This document shows positions 7,085 through 14,324 of a stretch of DNA of 34,704 bases, piece after piece. Each line of letters starts with the position of its first letter. The stretch's first letter is position 1. The stretch spans positions 1-34,704 of the forward strand of contig CAMDJX010000007.1 of assembly GCA_945900735.1 (NCBI GenBank), given 5' to 3'. The notes under the pieces were generated by a model, which was not told where the DNA came from, ran no database searches, and saw nothing but the letters and a program-made list of their open reading frames with translations. A program made the translations under genes and the position numbers. Origin of the DNA: Acidimicrobium ferrooxidans DSM 10331. GTDB lineage: Bacteria > Actinomycetota > Acidimicrobiia > Acidimicrobiales > Ilumatobacteraceae.

Positions 7085-7699
7085 TTAAGCGAAGTCTCCG
7101 TTGAGCCAGCTTGCAGGCAATTGCGCCAAGTCATCTGGGGTATCAATGTCGAGAGCAAGTTGTTCGTTGCGCACAATGCGCACTGGTAAGCCCAAGCGGG
7201 CTGCCTCAGCCTGATGGGCGGCAAAACTGCCTGGCCCGTAATGAAACGTAAACCCGCTGCGGGCGGGGATCACGAGCACATTGGTGCCGTCCTCGTGGCG
7301 ATCGGGAACGATGGTCACGGTTGTGGCGGCCAACTGGCTGTCGACAACCGAAAGCAGTTGTTCGGCGAAGGGCAAGTCGCTGTGCGCAACTAAAACCCAG
7401 TCGCGTTTGAACTGTGCTGCATCCACCCCGCACGCAACCGCGGCATTGAGGCCGGGGGAGGTTTGGCGAATAACGAGAGCGCCTCGTTGGCGCGCCCACT
7501 GAGCAATGTCATCGTTGTCGCACACCACAAACGTGTCGACACCGAGCGCCGCTTCCAACAGCCCGCTTGCTGTGAATTCGGCAAGTGAGGCTCGGTTCTC
7601 TTTTGACAGCACCGACTCCAACCTGGCCTTGGCGTCTGTGAAGCCCTTAATGGGCAGTACAACAGCGCCGCCATGTAATGAGGAAACGGGAGAAGCCAC
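7085..7699 (-). CDS. cofC: 2-phospho-L-lactate / phosphoenolpyruvate guanylyltransferase (CofC/FbiD)
   Basis: A 204-aa nucleotidyltransferase of the GT-A-like fold that activates phospholactate or PEP with GTP in the first dedicated step of coenzyme F420 side-chain synthesis. Family blocks are present in order: VVLPIKGFTDAKARL (N-terminal nucleotide-binding block), ASLAEF, VLVAHSDLPFA, TIVPDRHEDGTNVL, FHYGPGSFAAHQAEA and LDIDTPDDLAQL. The length fits the family (about 200-220). In mycobacteria the equivalent FbiD uses PEP; which substrate is used here cannot be read from the sequence. The start taken is GTG 7699. It is divergent from gpsA with only 33 bases between starts. No other F420 gene is in the window. 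Confidence 0.9.
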   Translation of the reverse strand: MASPVSSLHGGAVVLPIKGFTDAKARLESVLSKENRASLAEFTASGLLEAALGVDTFVVCDNDDIAQWARQRGALVIRQTSPGLNAAVACGVDAAQFKRDWVLVAHSDLPFAEQLLSVVDSQLAATTVTIVPDRHEDGTNVLVIPARSGFTFHYGPGSFAAHQAEAARLGLPVRIVRNEQLALDIDTPDDLAQLPASWLNGDFA

Positions 7700-7732
7700 G
7701 GCCGTAGCCTACGGGCGATCAAATCTCGTAGC

Positions 7733-8737
7733 GTGAGTTGGGTGGGGACAACGGTATGTGTGGTGGGCGCGGGTTCGTGGGGTACAACCGTTGCTGCACT
7801 GATTGCACAGAACACCAGCACAACATTGTGGTCGCGTCGCCAAGCGTTGGCAGATGAAATAAACGATCGACACACCAACTCGGCTTACCTTGGCGATCAT
7901 CTGTTGCCAAGTTCGTTGCATGCATCGCACGACATGGGCAAGTTGATTGGCGAGGCAGACATTGTTGCAATGGCGGTTCCGTCGCAAGGGTTTCGCTCAG
8001 TGGCAACAGAAGTGCAGCGACATATTCGTGCCGGAGTGCCAATTATCAGCCTGTCGAAAGGTTTGGAAAGCGCATCGTTTTTGCGTATGAGCGAAGTGCT
8101 GCAAGAAGCTATACCTGGCAGCCCAATTGCTGCGTTGAGCGGGCCAAACTTGGCACGAGAAATTTTGGTGGGGCAGCCGGCGGCAAGTGTTGTTGCGTGC
8201 ACCGACGAAGGTGTTGCGCGAGAAATTGCAGACCTCATTGCACGACCGACGTTTCGTTTGTATACCAACAACGACATTGTTGGTTGCGAAATTGGTGGAG
8301 TCGTAAAGAATGTCATTGCGATTGCGGCAGGAATTGCGCAAGGTTTTGGTTTTGGTGACAACACCAAAGCAACGCTGGTGACACGCGGCCTGGCCGAGAT
8401 GAGCCGGTTGGGCGTGGCGCTTGGTGCAAACGCCCTCACGTTTGCCGGCCTGGCCGGAATGGGCGACATCATGGCCACGTGCGCCTCTGAGCAAAGCCGC
8501 AACACGCAGGTGGGTATGCGCCTTGGCAAAGGCGAATTGATTACTGACATTGTGCAGTCGATGAACATGGTTGCCGAAGGCGTGAAGAGCTCGTCGTCGG
8601 TTGTGCAATTGGCCCGATCCCGCGGTGTCGAAATGCCAATTGCCGAGCAGGTGGCTGCCGTATGTGACGGTTCGCAAACAGCCGAGCAGGCCCTGCGTTC
8701 GCTGATGAGTCGTTCCTCGCGCAGCGAATTCGACTGA
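7733..8737 (+). CDS. gpsA: NAD(P)-dependent glycerol-3-phosphate dehydrogenase
   Basis: A 334-aa cytosolic enzyme that reduces dihydroxyacetone phosphate to sn-glycerol 3-phosphate for phospholipid synthesis. It has an N-terminal Rossmann motif VVGAGSWGTTVAALI, the AVPSQGFRSV segment, ALSGPNLAREI, the catalytic Lys region GGVVKNVIAIAAGIAQGFG, and GLAGMGDIMATCASEQSRN plus VAEGVKSS in the helical C-terminal domain. The length matches E. coli GpsA (339 aa). Start is GTG 7733; GTG 7742 is an equally reasonable in-frame alternative three codons later. An unknown gene and rnhB follow on the same strand, likely as one transcript. Confidence 0.95.
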   Translation: MSWVGTTVCVVGAGSWGTTVAALIAQNTSTTLWSRRQALADEINDRHTNSAYLGDHLLPSSLHASHDMGKLIGEADIVAMAVPSQGFRSVATEVQRHIRAGVPIISLSKGLESASFLRMSEVLQEAIPGSPIAALSGPNLAREILVGQPAASVVACTDEGVAREIADLIARPTFRLYTNNDIVGCEIGGVVKNVIAIAAGIAQGFGFGDNTKATLVTRGLAEMSRLGVALGANALTFAGLAGMGDIMATCASEQSRNTQVGMRLGKGELITDIVQSMNMVAEGVKSSSSVVQLARSRGVEMPIAEQVAAVCDGSQTAEQALRSLMSRSSRSEFD

Positions 8738-8770
8738 ACGCAGCATTGCCTCATCGGCAATACTGAAGCG

Positions 8771-10027
8771 GTGAGTAATTCGCCCGGCGTCATTTCATCT
8801 ATCTCCTTAAGCGCCAGCGTGCGCAAGGCGCGACACGTGTTGGGGGTGCGCGGCGGCGGATGGAGCGCGGTTGTGAACGAGCGCGGCTCGGTCACGCTCG
8901 ACGATGGTTCGCCCACATTGTTGTGGCATGTTGCGGCCGACGACCGTTGGCACGACCCGGCAAAAGAGCCCGGTGTTCGTCAGCAACGACGCGCAGGCGT
9001 GCCAGTTGTGGAAACCCGCGTTCGCATTCCGGGCGGTGACGCGGTGCAGCGCGTGTATGCAGTGCCCGATCATGGCGGGCTTTTTGTCATGGAGTTCAGC
9101 AACGAATCCACATTGCCTATTGCTATTGCGCTCACCCGGCCAGACATCATTTCGATGCGCTCGCCAAGCCCAGTTGGCCCGCAAGGCATCGAGTTGCCAG
9201 AGGGAAGCGTGGTCTTTCCAGTTGCGCACGGCTCTACGTTGCGCGTTGCGTTGTGCGTGAACGGCTCGCAGCCAGCTATCAATCTCGACAGGTTGCCTAA
9301 CGCCGAACAACTGCAGCGCGGTTGGCTCACCAGCGTAGAAAAGGCGGGCTGGTCGATTGTTCCCGACAAGTCGCTTTCGCCGATCATCAACCGATTGCGC
9401 AGCGATGCGTTGGTGTTGAGTGCGCACCCCGTCTCGCAATGGGCCGACAACATTGAGGCCGACGATGTTGCGTTCTTGCTCACCGTGCACGAATTGGTGC
9501 GAATGGGTGAGCGCGTAGAGCAGCACATTTTTGCAGTGGTGCAAGCGGTGGAAAATGTGTTGAAGGCGCAACGCAAGGCAGCAAGCGTTGCGTGGGATGC
9601 AGAGCGCGCATTGTTTGCCGCGCAGTGTGTGTTTGGCGCGATGGGCGAGACGCGGGCTGCAAGCGATGTGCTGTTGTCGCGCACCCGCCTGGCAGATGTT
9701 GGTGCGTTGCCCAACGAGGCGCCCACCGATATTCGCGTTATTGGTTGGCTAGACGAACAGTTGGTTTCGGCCCGACGCGACGGAACGGTGGCGCTGTTGC
9801 GTTACGGCATTCCGCGCATGTGGCTTGGTGTCAACTTCGAATGCCACGACATTGTTGTCTCTCACAATCAGGCGGTTTCGTATGGCGTGCGCTGGCATGC
9901 CGAACGCCCCGCGTTGTTGTGGGAAGTGCAAGGCGCAAGCATCGCGCTCGATGCCGGGGCAACCGACCCAACGTGGTCGAGCACAGCCACCAGCGGAGAA
10001 ACATTGTTGGCTGGGTTTTTGCCGTGA
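8771..10027 (+). CDS. Conserved-looking protein of unknown function (418 aa)
   Basis: I do not recognise this protein. It is 418 aa with no signal peptide or membrane segment. The N-terminal half (to about residue 190) looks beta-rich, with alternating short strands such as GGGWSAVVNERGSVTLDDG, VVETRVRIPGGDAVQRVYAV and GGLFVMEFSNESTLPIAIAL. The second half (about 230-340) is helical. The end (RPALLWEVQG through GETLLAGFLP) is again strand-like and resembles in feel the C-terminal beta-domain of some six-hairpin glycosidases, but that is weak. Start is GTG 8771. Its stop overlaps the GTG of rnhB by 4 bases (GTGA), so it is translationally coupled to rnhB and sits 33 bases after gpsA. Codon use matches its neighbours, so it is a resident gene. 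Confidence 0.85.
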   Translation: MSNSPGVISSISLSASVRKARHVLGVRGGGWSAVVNERGSVTLDDGSPTLLWHVAADDRWHDPAKEPGVRQQRRAGVPVVETRVRIPGGDAVQRVYAVPDHGGLFVMEFSNESTLPIAIALTRPDIISMRSPSPVGPQGIELPEGSVVFPVAHGSTLRVALCVNGSQPAINLDRLPNAEQLQRGWLTSVEKAGWSIVPDKSLSPIINRLRSDALVLSAHPVSQWADNIEADDVAFLLTVHELVRMGERVEQHIFAVVQAVENVLKAQRKAASVAWDAERALFAAQCVFGAMGETRAASDVLLSRTRLADVGALPNEAPTDIRVIGWLDEQLVSARRDGTVALLRYGIPRMWLGVNFECHDIVVSHNQAVSYGVRWHAERPALLWEVQGASIALDAGATDPTWSSTATSGETLLAGFLP

Positions 10028-10707
10028 CAACCCTGCCCACCACGGCAACCGAGCAAAGGTTGCTGTCTAGAGGGCATCACTACGTTGTGGGAATAGACGA
10101 GGTGGGCAAAGGCGCATGGGCCGGGCCGCTTGTCATTGGCGTTGCGGTACTCACGAACGACGTCATCCAATCGAAAGACCCAGGCGCACTGATGGGCGGC
10201 GCGCGCGACTCGAAACAATTGTCGGAAACAAAGCGCGAAGCAATGTTTGATCACGTAGCGGCAACGTGTGCGGGGTGGGCTACTGGCGCTGCATCACACG
10301 CAGAGTGCGATGAGCTGGGCATGAATGCTGCGCAAAGACTGGCCACCAAACGCGCTCTTTTACAGCTTGGCGAAAGTATCGACTTGCGAAAAGCATGTGC
10401 GGTCATCGACGGCAAGTGGGATTTTGTTTCGCCACACATCGCAAATGTGATGACCGAAGTGAAGGCCGACGCATCGTGCCTTTCCGTTTCTGCGGCTTCG
10501 GTATTGGCAAAGGTAAGTCGAGATCGATTGATGCGCGACTATGCGAAGGATTATTCGTTCTGGAGTTTTGAGACCAACAAGGGCTACCCGTGTGCGAAAC
10601 ACCGGCTGGCGTTGCAGGGGTACGGCCCTTCCGCCATTCATCGCACGTCGTGGGCGTTTATGGAGAACTTTGTGCCATGGCTGTCGGGTGCGCCTGGCGC
10701 AGCGTGA
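10024..10707 (+). CDS. rnhB: Ribonuclease HII
   Basis: A 227-aa enzyme that cuts the RNA strand of RNA-DNA hybrids and initiates removal of misincorporated ribonucleotides. The four metal-binding acidic residues are recognisable: Asp25 and Glu26 in GIDEVGKGAWAGP, Asp129 in VIDGKWDF and Asp149 in VKADASCLSVSAASVLAK. The family blocks DSKQLS, ASVLAKVSRDRLM, NKGYPCAKH and HRTSW also fit. In the GD block, Ala replaces the usual Gly before Asp149, a mild deviation. GTG 10024 is chosen because it overlaps the upstream stop (GTGA) and gives a normal RNase HII N-terminus; the open frame reaches far upstream but only as a shadow of the previous gene. The last 50 bases overlap the end of the convergent gene. 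Confidence 0.93.
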   Translation: MTTLPTTATEQRLLSRGHHYVVGIDEVGKGAWAGPLVIGVAVLTNDVIQSKDPGALMGGARDSKQLSETKREAMFDHVAATCAGWATGAASHAECDELGMNAAQRLATKRALLQLGESIDLRKACAVIDGKWDFVSPHIANVMTEVKADASCLSVSAASVLAKVSRDRLMRDYAKDYSFWSFETNKGYPCAKHRLALQGYGPSAIHRTSWAFMENFVPWLSGAPGAA

Positions 10708-11137
10708 GGGGAAGCCGCTGTAGTTGCCGGTTGCTCAGGGTTGGAAGAAACTGACGCACCGCTAAACCGCCCTGCAACGCTTGTGCCGCGCCAAACATGG
10801 TGCAGCGTTGCAACGAGCGAGTGAACGAACTGTTGGCGCCGGCGTTGAAACTGAGCCCAACGGCCGAAGCCATGTAGGGCACGTCGATTTCGAACCCGCC
10901 GGGAAACTCTTCAAACCCGATGACGATGCGCCGCAAAATCCAGAGCGCGCTTGGGCCAAGCACGGGCAACCAAAAGTGTTCGACGTACCGAGACAACACG
11001 CAATGGCCGTTGGTGTCCACCACCGGGTCGTGCCATGGCACCACCACCAAAGTTTGTTCAATCAGCAACTCGCGCGCTTTTGGCAAATGTCGCACCGTGT
11101 GTGGTTCGTGCACAGATTGTTGGTTCGGTTCGTCCAT
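10658..11137 (-). CDS. Small conserved-looking protein, function unknown
   Basis: A 159-aa protein. The central part, with PWHDPVVDTNGHCVLSRYVE, FWLPVLGPSALWILRRI, GFEEFPGGFEIDV, AVGLSFNAGANSSFTRSLQR and LSNRQLQRLP, matches a family of uncharacterised actinobacterial proteins as I remember it, but I cannot name a function or check a database. The predicted content is helical, with a FWLPVLGPSALWILRRI segment too short and charged at its end to be a firm membrane helix. Start is ATG 11137. The gene runs divergently from sir2 with only 11 bases between starts, and its last 50 bases overlap rnhB. The coherent family-like protein sequence argues that this is the coding frame. Confidence 0.7.
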   Translation of the reverse strand: MDEPNQQSVHEPHTVRHLPKARELLIEQTLVVVPWHDPVVDTNGHCVLSRYVEHFWLPVLGPSALWILRRIVIGFEEFPGGFEIDVPYMASAVGLSFNAGANSSFTRSLQRCTMFGAAQALQGGLAVRQFLPTLSNRQLQRLPLTLRQAHPTAMAQSSP

Positions 11138-11148
11138 ACCCGTGATGT

Positions 11149-11928
11149 GTGCGCGAAGATGGTGCGGTGGAAGATGTGTCGTCGCAAGCGCTGAGCGAAG
11201 CGCGCACGTTGTTGGCGCAATCTCTGCGCGTCACCGTGTTTACCGGCGCGGGCATTTCTACCGATTCGGGAATCCCCGATTATCGCGGCCCCAATGGTTT
11301 GTGGACACGTAACCCGAAGGCCGAAAAAATGTCGTCGCTCAGCCACTATTTGGAAGATCCGGAGGTGCGCCAGTTGGCGTGGCAAAACCGCGTGCGTTCG
11401 CCGGCGTGGGATGCGCAACCAAACGACGGGCATCGCGCACTGGTGAAGCTGGAGGAGCGCGGCGTGTTGGTTGCGTTGGTGACGCAAAACATTGACGAGT
11501 TGCATCAGCAAGCAGGGCATCAACCGAACAACGTTGTGGAAGTGCATGGCACCATGCGTTATTCGCGGTGCTGGAGTTGTGCCGACCGTCGACCAATGCA
11601 AGAAACGTTGCAACGCGTGCGCGACGGCGAAATTGACCCGGCGTGTTTGTTATGTTCTGGCATTTTGAAAAGCGACACCATCAGCTTCGGTCAGTCGTTG
11701 GTGCCAGAAGTAATCGAGCGTGCCATGTGGGCGAGTGAGAACTGCGATGTGTTGCTTGCCGTTGGCTCGAGCTTGTCGGTGTTTCCTGCTGCCAACGTGG
11801 TGCCGCGGGCGAAGGCCGCTGGTGCGCGGGTGATCATCATTAATGGTGAGCCAACCAAGATGGATCAGTACGCCGACGTGTTGCTCGTGGGCAAGATTGG
11901 CGATGTACTTCCCGCCGTTATTGGGTAG
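11149..11928 (+). CDS. Sir2-family NAD-dependent protein deacylase
   Basis: A 259-aa sirtuin removing acyl groups from lysines with consumption of NAD. The NAD-binding motifs are GAGISTDSGIPDYRGPNG (33-50), TQNIDELHQQAG (112-123), GSSLSVFPA (206-214) and IINGEPT (230-236). The catalytic His is His133 in VEVHGT. The structural zinc site is complete, with Cys141/Cys144 (CWSC) and Cys166/Cys169 (CLLC). I do not see the Tyr/Arg pair that marks desuccinylases of the SIRT5/CobB class at the usual place after the YRG motif, so a deacetylase is more likely, but this is tentative. Start is GTG 11149. A sulfur-carrier activation gene follows after 51 bases with its own promoter-like element. Confidence 0.93.
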   Translation: MREDGAVEDVSSQALSEARTLLAQSLRVTVFTGAGISTDSGIPDYRGPNGLWTRNPKAEKMSSLSHYLEDPEVRQLAWQNRVRSPAWDAQPNDGHRALVKLEERGVLVALVTQNIDELHQQAGHQPNNVVEVHGTMRYSRCWSCADRRPMQETLQRVRDGEIDPACLLCSGILKSDTISFGQSLVPEVIERAMWASENCDVLLAVGSSLSVFPAANVVPRAKAAGARVIIINGEPTKMDQYADVLLVGKIGDVLPAVIG

Positions 11929-11931
11929 GCG

Positions 11932-11937
11932 TATAAT
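11932..11937 (+). promoter_or_regulatory. Consensus -10 box upstream of the rhodanese-ThiF gene
   Basis: A perfect TATAAT lies between the sir2 stop and the next start, 42 bases upstream of ATG 11980. A match to the -35 consensus at proper spacing is poor (TTCCCG at 11909-11914). The leader carries a good GGAGG ribosome-binding site at 11965-11969. The element suggests that the moeZ-like / glf / glfT2 run can be transcribed independently of sir2. Confidence 0.55.
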
Positions 11938-11979
11938 CCCGACTTAAACGGTAGGGTATTAGCCGGAGGTCCCCCCAAC

Positions 11980-13146
11980 ATGGCCAGTTTCCGCGACTTG
12001 CTTGCACAAGCAAAAGCACAAATCACCGAGATCGATACCAACGAATCGGCCGCGCGCGTTTCCGCGGGCGGGGTCATCATGCTCGACGTTCGCGAGCCAG
12101 ACGAACACGAACAGGGCACACTTGTTGGCGCATTGCACATTCCGCGCGGACACCTTGAAGCCCAAATTGAGGGCAAGATCGTCGACAAGAATGCGCCAGT
12201 CATTGTGTATTGCGCGGGTGGCGTGCGAAGCGCATTTGCAGCAAAGACTTTGCAAGAACTTGGTTACACCAACGTGTTGTCCATGGCCGGCGGTTTCGGC
12301 AAATGGAAAGACGAAGGCCGCGAGTGGCGCACACCAACATTGCTGAGCGCCGAACAACGCAATCGTTATCAACGACACATCTTGTTGCCCGAAGTTGGGG
12401 TAGAGGGCCAGGCCAAATTGTTGGGAAGCAAAGTATTGATGCTTGGCGCGGGCGGCCTTGGTTCGCCTTCAGCGATGTACTTGGCTGCAGCAGGCGTTGG
12501 CACGATTGGCATTGTCGACATGGACGAAGTGGATGCATCAAACTTGCAGCGCCAAATTTTGCACAACATGGATCGCATTGGCGACCGCAAAGTTGAGTCG
12601 GCAAAAAAGACGCTCAACTTGCTGAACCCCGACGTCAAAGTGATTACGTACGACACGCGTTTGGATGCCAGCAACATCATGGAAATCATTAAGGGCTACG
12701 ACATCATCGTGGACGGCGCCGACAACTTCCCAAGCCGTTACTTGCTCAACGATGCAAGTATCAAACTTGGCATTCCAGTGGTGCACGGTTCCATCTTCCG
12801 CTTTGAAGGAATGGTGACGGTGTTCGATCCAAAGTCGGGCCCCACCTATCGCGACATGGTGCCCGAGCCGCCGCCAGCAGAGCTTGCACCAAGCTGTGCA
12901 GAAGCCGGCGTGTTGGGCGTGCTGCCAGGAATCGTTGGGTCGATTCAGGCGCTCGAAACCATCAAGGTGTTGTTGGGTCTTGGCGATTCACTCAGTGGCC
13001 GAATCCTTGCCATCGACACCACGGAAATGACGTTCCGCACCTTCAAATTGCGTCCGGATCCAAACAATCACGTGACGTATGCCAACCGCGACCGCATCGA
13101 AGTACGTGATCTTGAGGGTGCCTGCGCCCCTTGGCTTTCCCACTAA
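11980..13146 (+). CDS. Rhodanese-ThiF (MoeZ/MoeB-like) sulfur-carrier adenylyltransferase
   Basis: A 388-aa fusion that adenylates the C-terminus of a ubiquitin-like sulfur carrier (MoaD, ThiS or CysO type) and supplies sulfur. An N-terminal rhodanese domain (about 8-118) has active-site Cys78 in the loop CAGGVRS. A ThiF/E1 domain (about 125-388) has the ATP motif GAGGLGS (156-162), the DxDxVxxSNLxRQ-type segment VDMDEVDASNLQRQ and the conserved Cys306 in PSCAEAGVLG. Actinobacterial MoeZ normally has ThiF first and rhodanese last; here the order is reversed. The zinc CxxC pairs of E. coli MoeB are absent (GPTYRD in their place), as I recall also for MoeZ. glf follows after 17 bases, without an obvious functional link. 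Confidence 0.88.
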   Translation: MASFRDLLAQAKAQITEIDTNESAARVSAGGVIMLDVREPDEHEQGTLVGALHIPRGHLEAQIEGKIVDKNAPVIVYCAGGVRSAFAAKTLQELGYTNVLSMAGGFGKWKDEGREWRTPTLLSAEQRNRYQRHILLPEVGVEGQAKLLGSKVLMLGAGGLGSPSAMYLAAAGVGTIGIVDMDEVDASNLQRQILHNMDRIGDRKVESAKKTLNLLNPDVKVITYDTRLDASNIMEIIKGYDIIVDGADNFPSRYLLNDASIKLGIPVVHGSIFRFEGMVTVFDPKSGPTYRDMVPEPPPAELAPSCAEAGVLGVLPGIVGSIQALETIKVLLGLGDSLSGRILAIDTTEMTFRTFKLRPDPNNHVTYANRDRIEVRDLEGACAPWLSH

Positions 13147-13163
13147 GTAACTAGTATTTAGCC

Positions 13164-14324
13164 GTGGTGTCACGGTCGTTTGCCATCGTTGGCGCAGGAT
13201 TTTCAGGCGCTGTGGTGGCCCGCCAGATGGCCGAGGCTGGGCATACCGCAACCGTGTATGACACCAGGCCCCATGTGGCCGGCAACTGCTTCACCGCCCG
13301 CGACGAAACCGATGTGATGGTGCACGTATACGGCCCGCACATCTTTCATACGCAGCACCAACACGTGTGGGACTACATCAACCGCTTTGGCGAAATGATG
13401 CCGTACCGACACACGGTTCGCGCAATGGTGGGCGACACCATGTATCGAATGCCCATGAACCTGACGCTGATCAACGACTTTTTCGGCACCCAGTTCACCC
13501 CCGAAGAGGCTGAAGCGTTTGTTACGTCAAAGGCCGACGCAACAATTACGAACCCTGTTTCGTTTGAGGATCAGGCGCTTCGTTTTGTTGGACGCGAATT
13601 GTACGAAGCATTTTTTGCCGGCTACACAAAAAAGCAGTGGGGCGTCGACCCAACCGAATTGCCGGCCAGCATCTTGGCCCGGTTGCCACTGCGCTTCACC
13701 GCAGATGATTCGTATTTCAATCATCCGTTTCAGGCAATACCGCGCAACGGCTACACGCCAATCGTGCAAGCAATCCTGGATCACCCGAACATCACGGTGC
13801 ACCTGAACACGCGTTTCAACAAATCGCAATCCGGTTCGTTCGATCACGTGGTCTGGACTGGCCCCATCGATGCATATTTCAATTTCGAGCATGGCCGTTT
13901 GGGTTATCGCACACTTGATTTTGTTAAAGAAGTACACGATGGCGATTTCCAAGGCTGCCCAGTGCTCAACTATTGCGACGTGGAAGTTCCGTACACACGA
14001 ATTACCGAGCACAAACATTTTGCTCCGTGGGAAACACACGAACAAACCGTGACGTATCGCGAGTATTCGCGGTTGTGCGAGGAAAACGACACGCCGTATT
14101 ACCCAATTCGGTTGGTGGAAGAAAAAGATCAGTTGCTCAACTACGTGCAACGCGCACGTGACGAACGCAATGTCACGTTCCTGGGCAGGCTTGGCACCTA
14201 TCGTTATCTCGACATGGACGTCACTATTCACGAGGCGCTGCAGGCCGCGAGCGGCATGCTTTCGGCAATGGCCGACGGCAGCGACATCCCTTCGTTCTTC
14301 ACCGACCCAATTGGCGTGGCATGA
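13164..14324 (+). CDS. glf: UDP-galactopyranose mutase
   Basis: A 386-aa flavoenzyme that converts UDP-galactopyranose to UDP-galactofuranose, the donor for galactan. Motifs include the FAD dinucleotide fold FAIVGAGFSGAVVARQ, GGN-type segment VAGNCF, YGPHIFHT with the substrate-side His, the YTKKQWGVDPTELP block, RLPLRFTADDSYFNHPFQ, PRNGYTPI and TFLGRLGTYRYLDMD near the flavin. The length is typical (about 370-400). Start is GTG 13164 with a second GTG directly after it at 13167. Its TGA overlaps the ATG of the galactofuranosyltransferase gene (ATGA), so donor synthesis and polymerisation are translationally coupled. Confidence 0.96.
   Translation: MVSRSFAIVGAGFSGAVVARQMAEAGHTATVYDTRPHVAGNCFTARDETDVMVHVYGPHIFHTQHQHVWDYINRFGEMMPYRHTVRAMVGDTMYRMPMNLTLINDFFGTQFTPEEAEAFVTSKADATITNPVSFEDQALRFVGRELYEAFFAGYTKKQWGVDPTELPASILARLPLRFTADDSYFNHPFQAIPRNGYTPIVQAILDHPNITVHLNTRFNKSQSGSFDHVVWTGPIDAYFNFEHGRLGYRTLDFVKEVHDGDFQGCPVLNYCDVEVPYTRITEHKHFAPWETHEQTVTYREYSRLCEENDTPYYPIRLVEEKDQLLNYVQRARDERNVTFLGRLGTYRYLDMDVTIHEALQAASGMLSAMADGSDIPSFFTDPIGVA

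Noticed and set aside
9592-10023. Upstream extension of the rnhB frame
   Set aside because: The extra 144 residues are Arg/Cys-rich shadow translation of the preceding gene; GTG 10024 gives a normal RNase HII start and a GTGA overlap.
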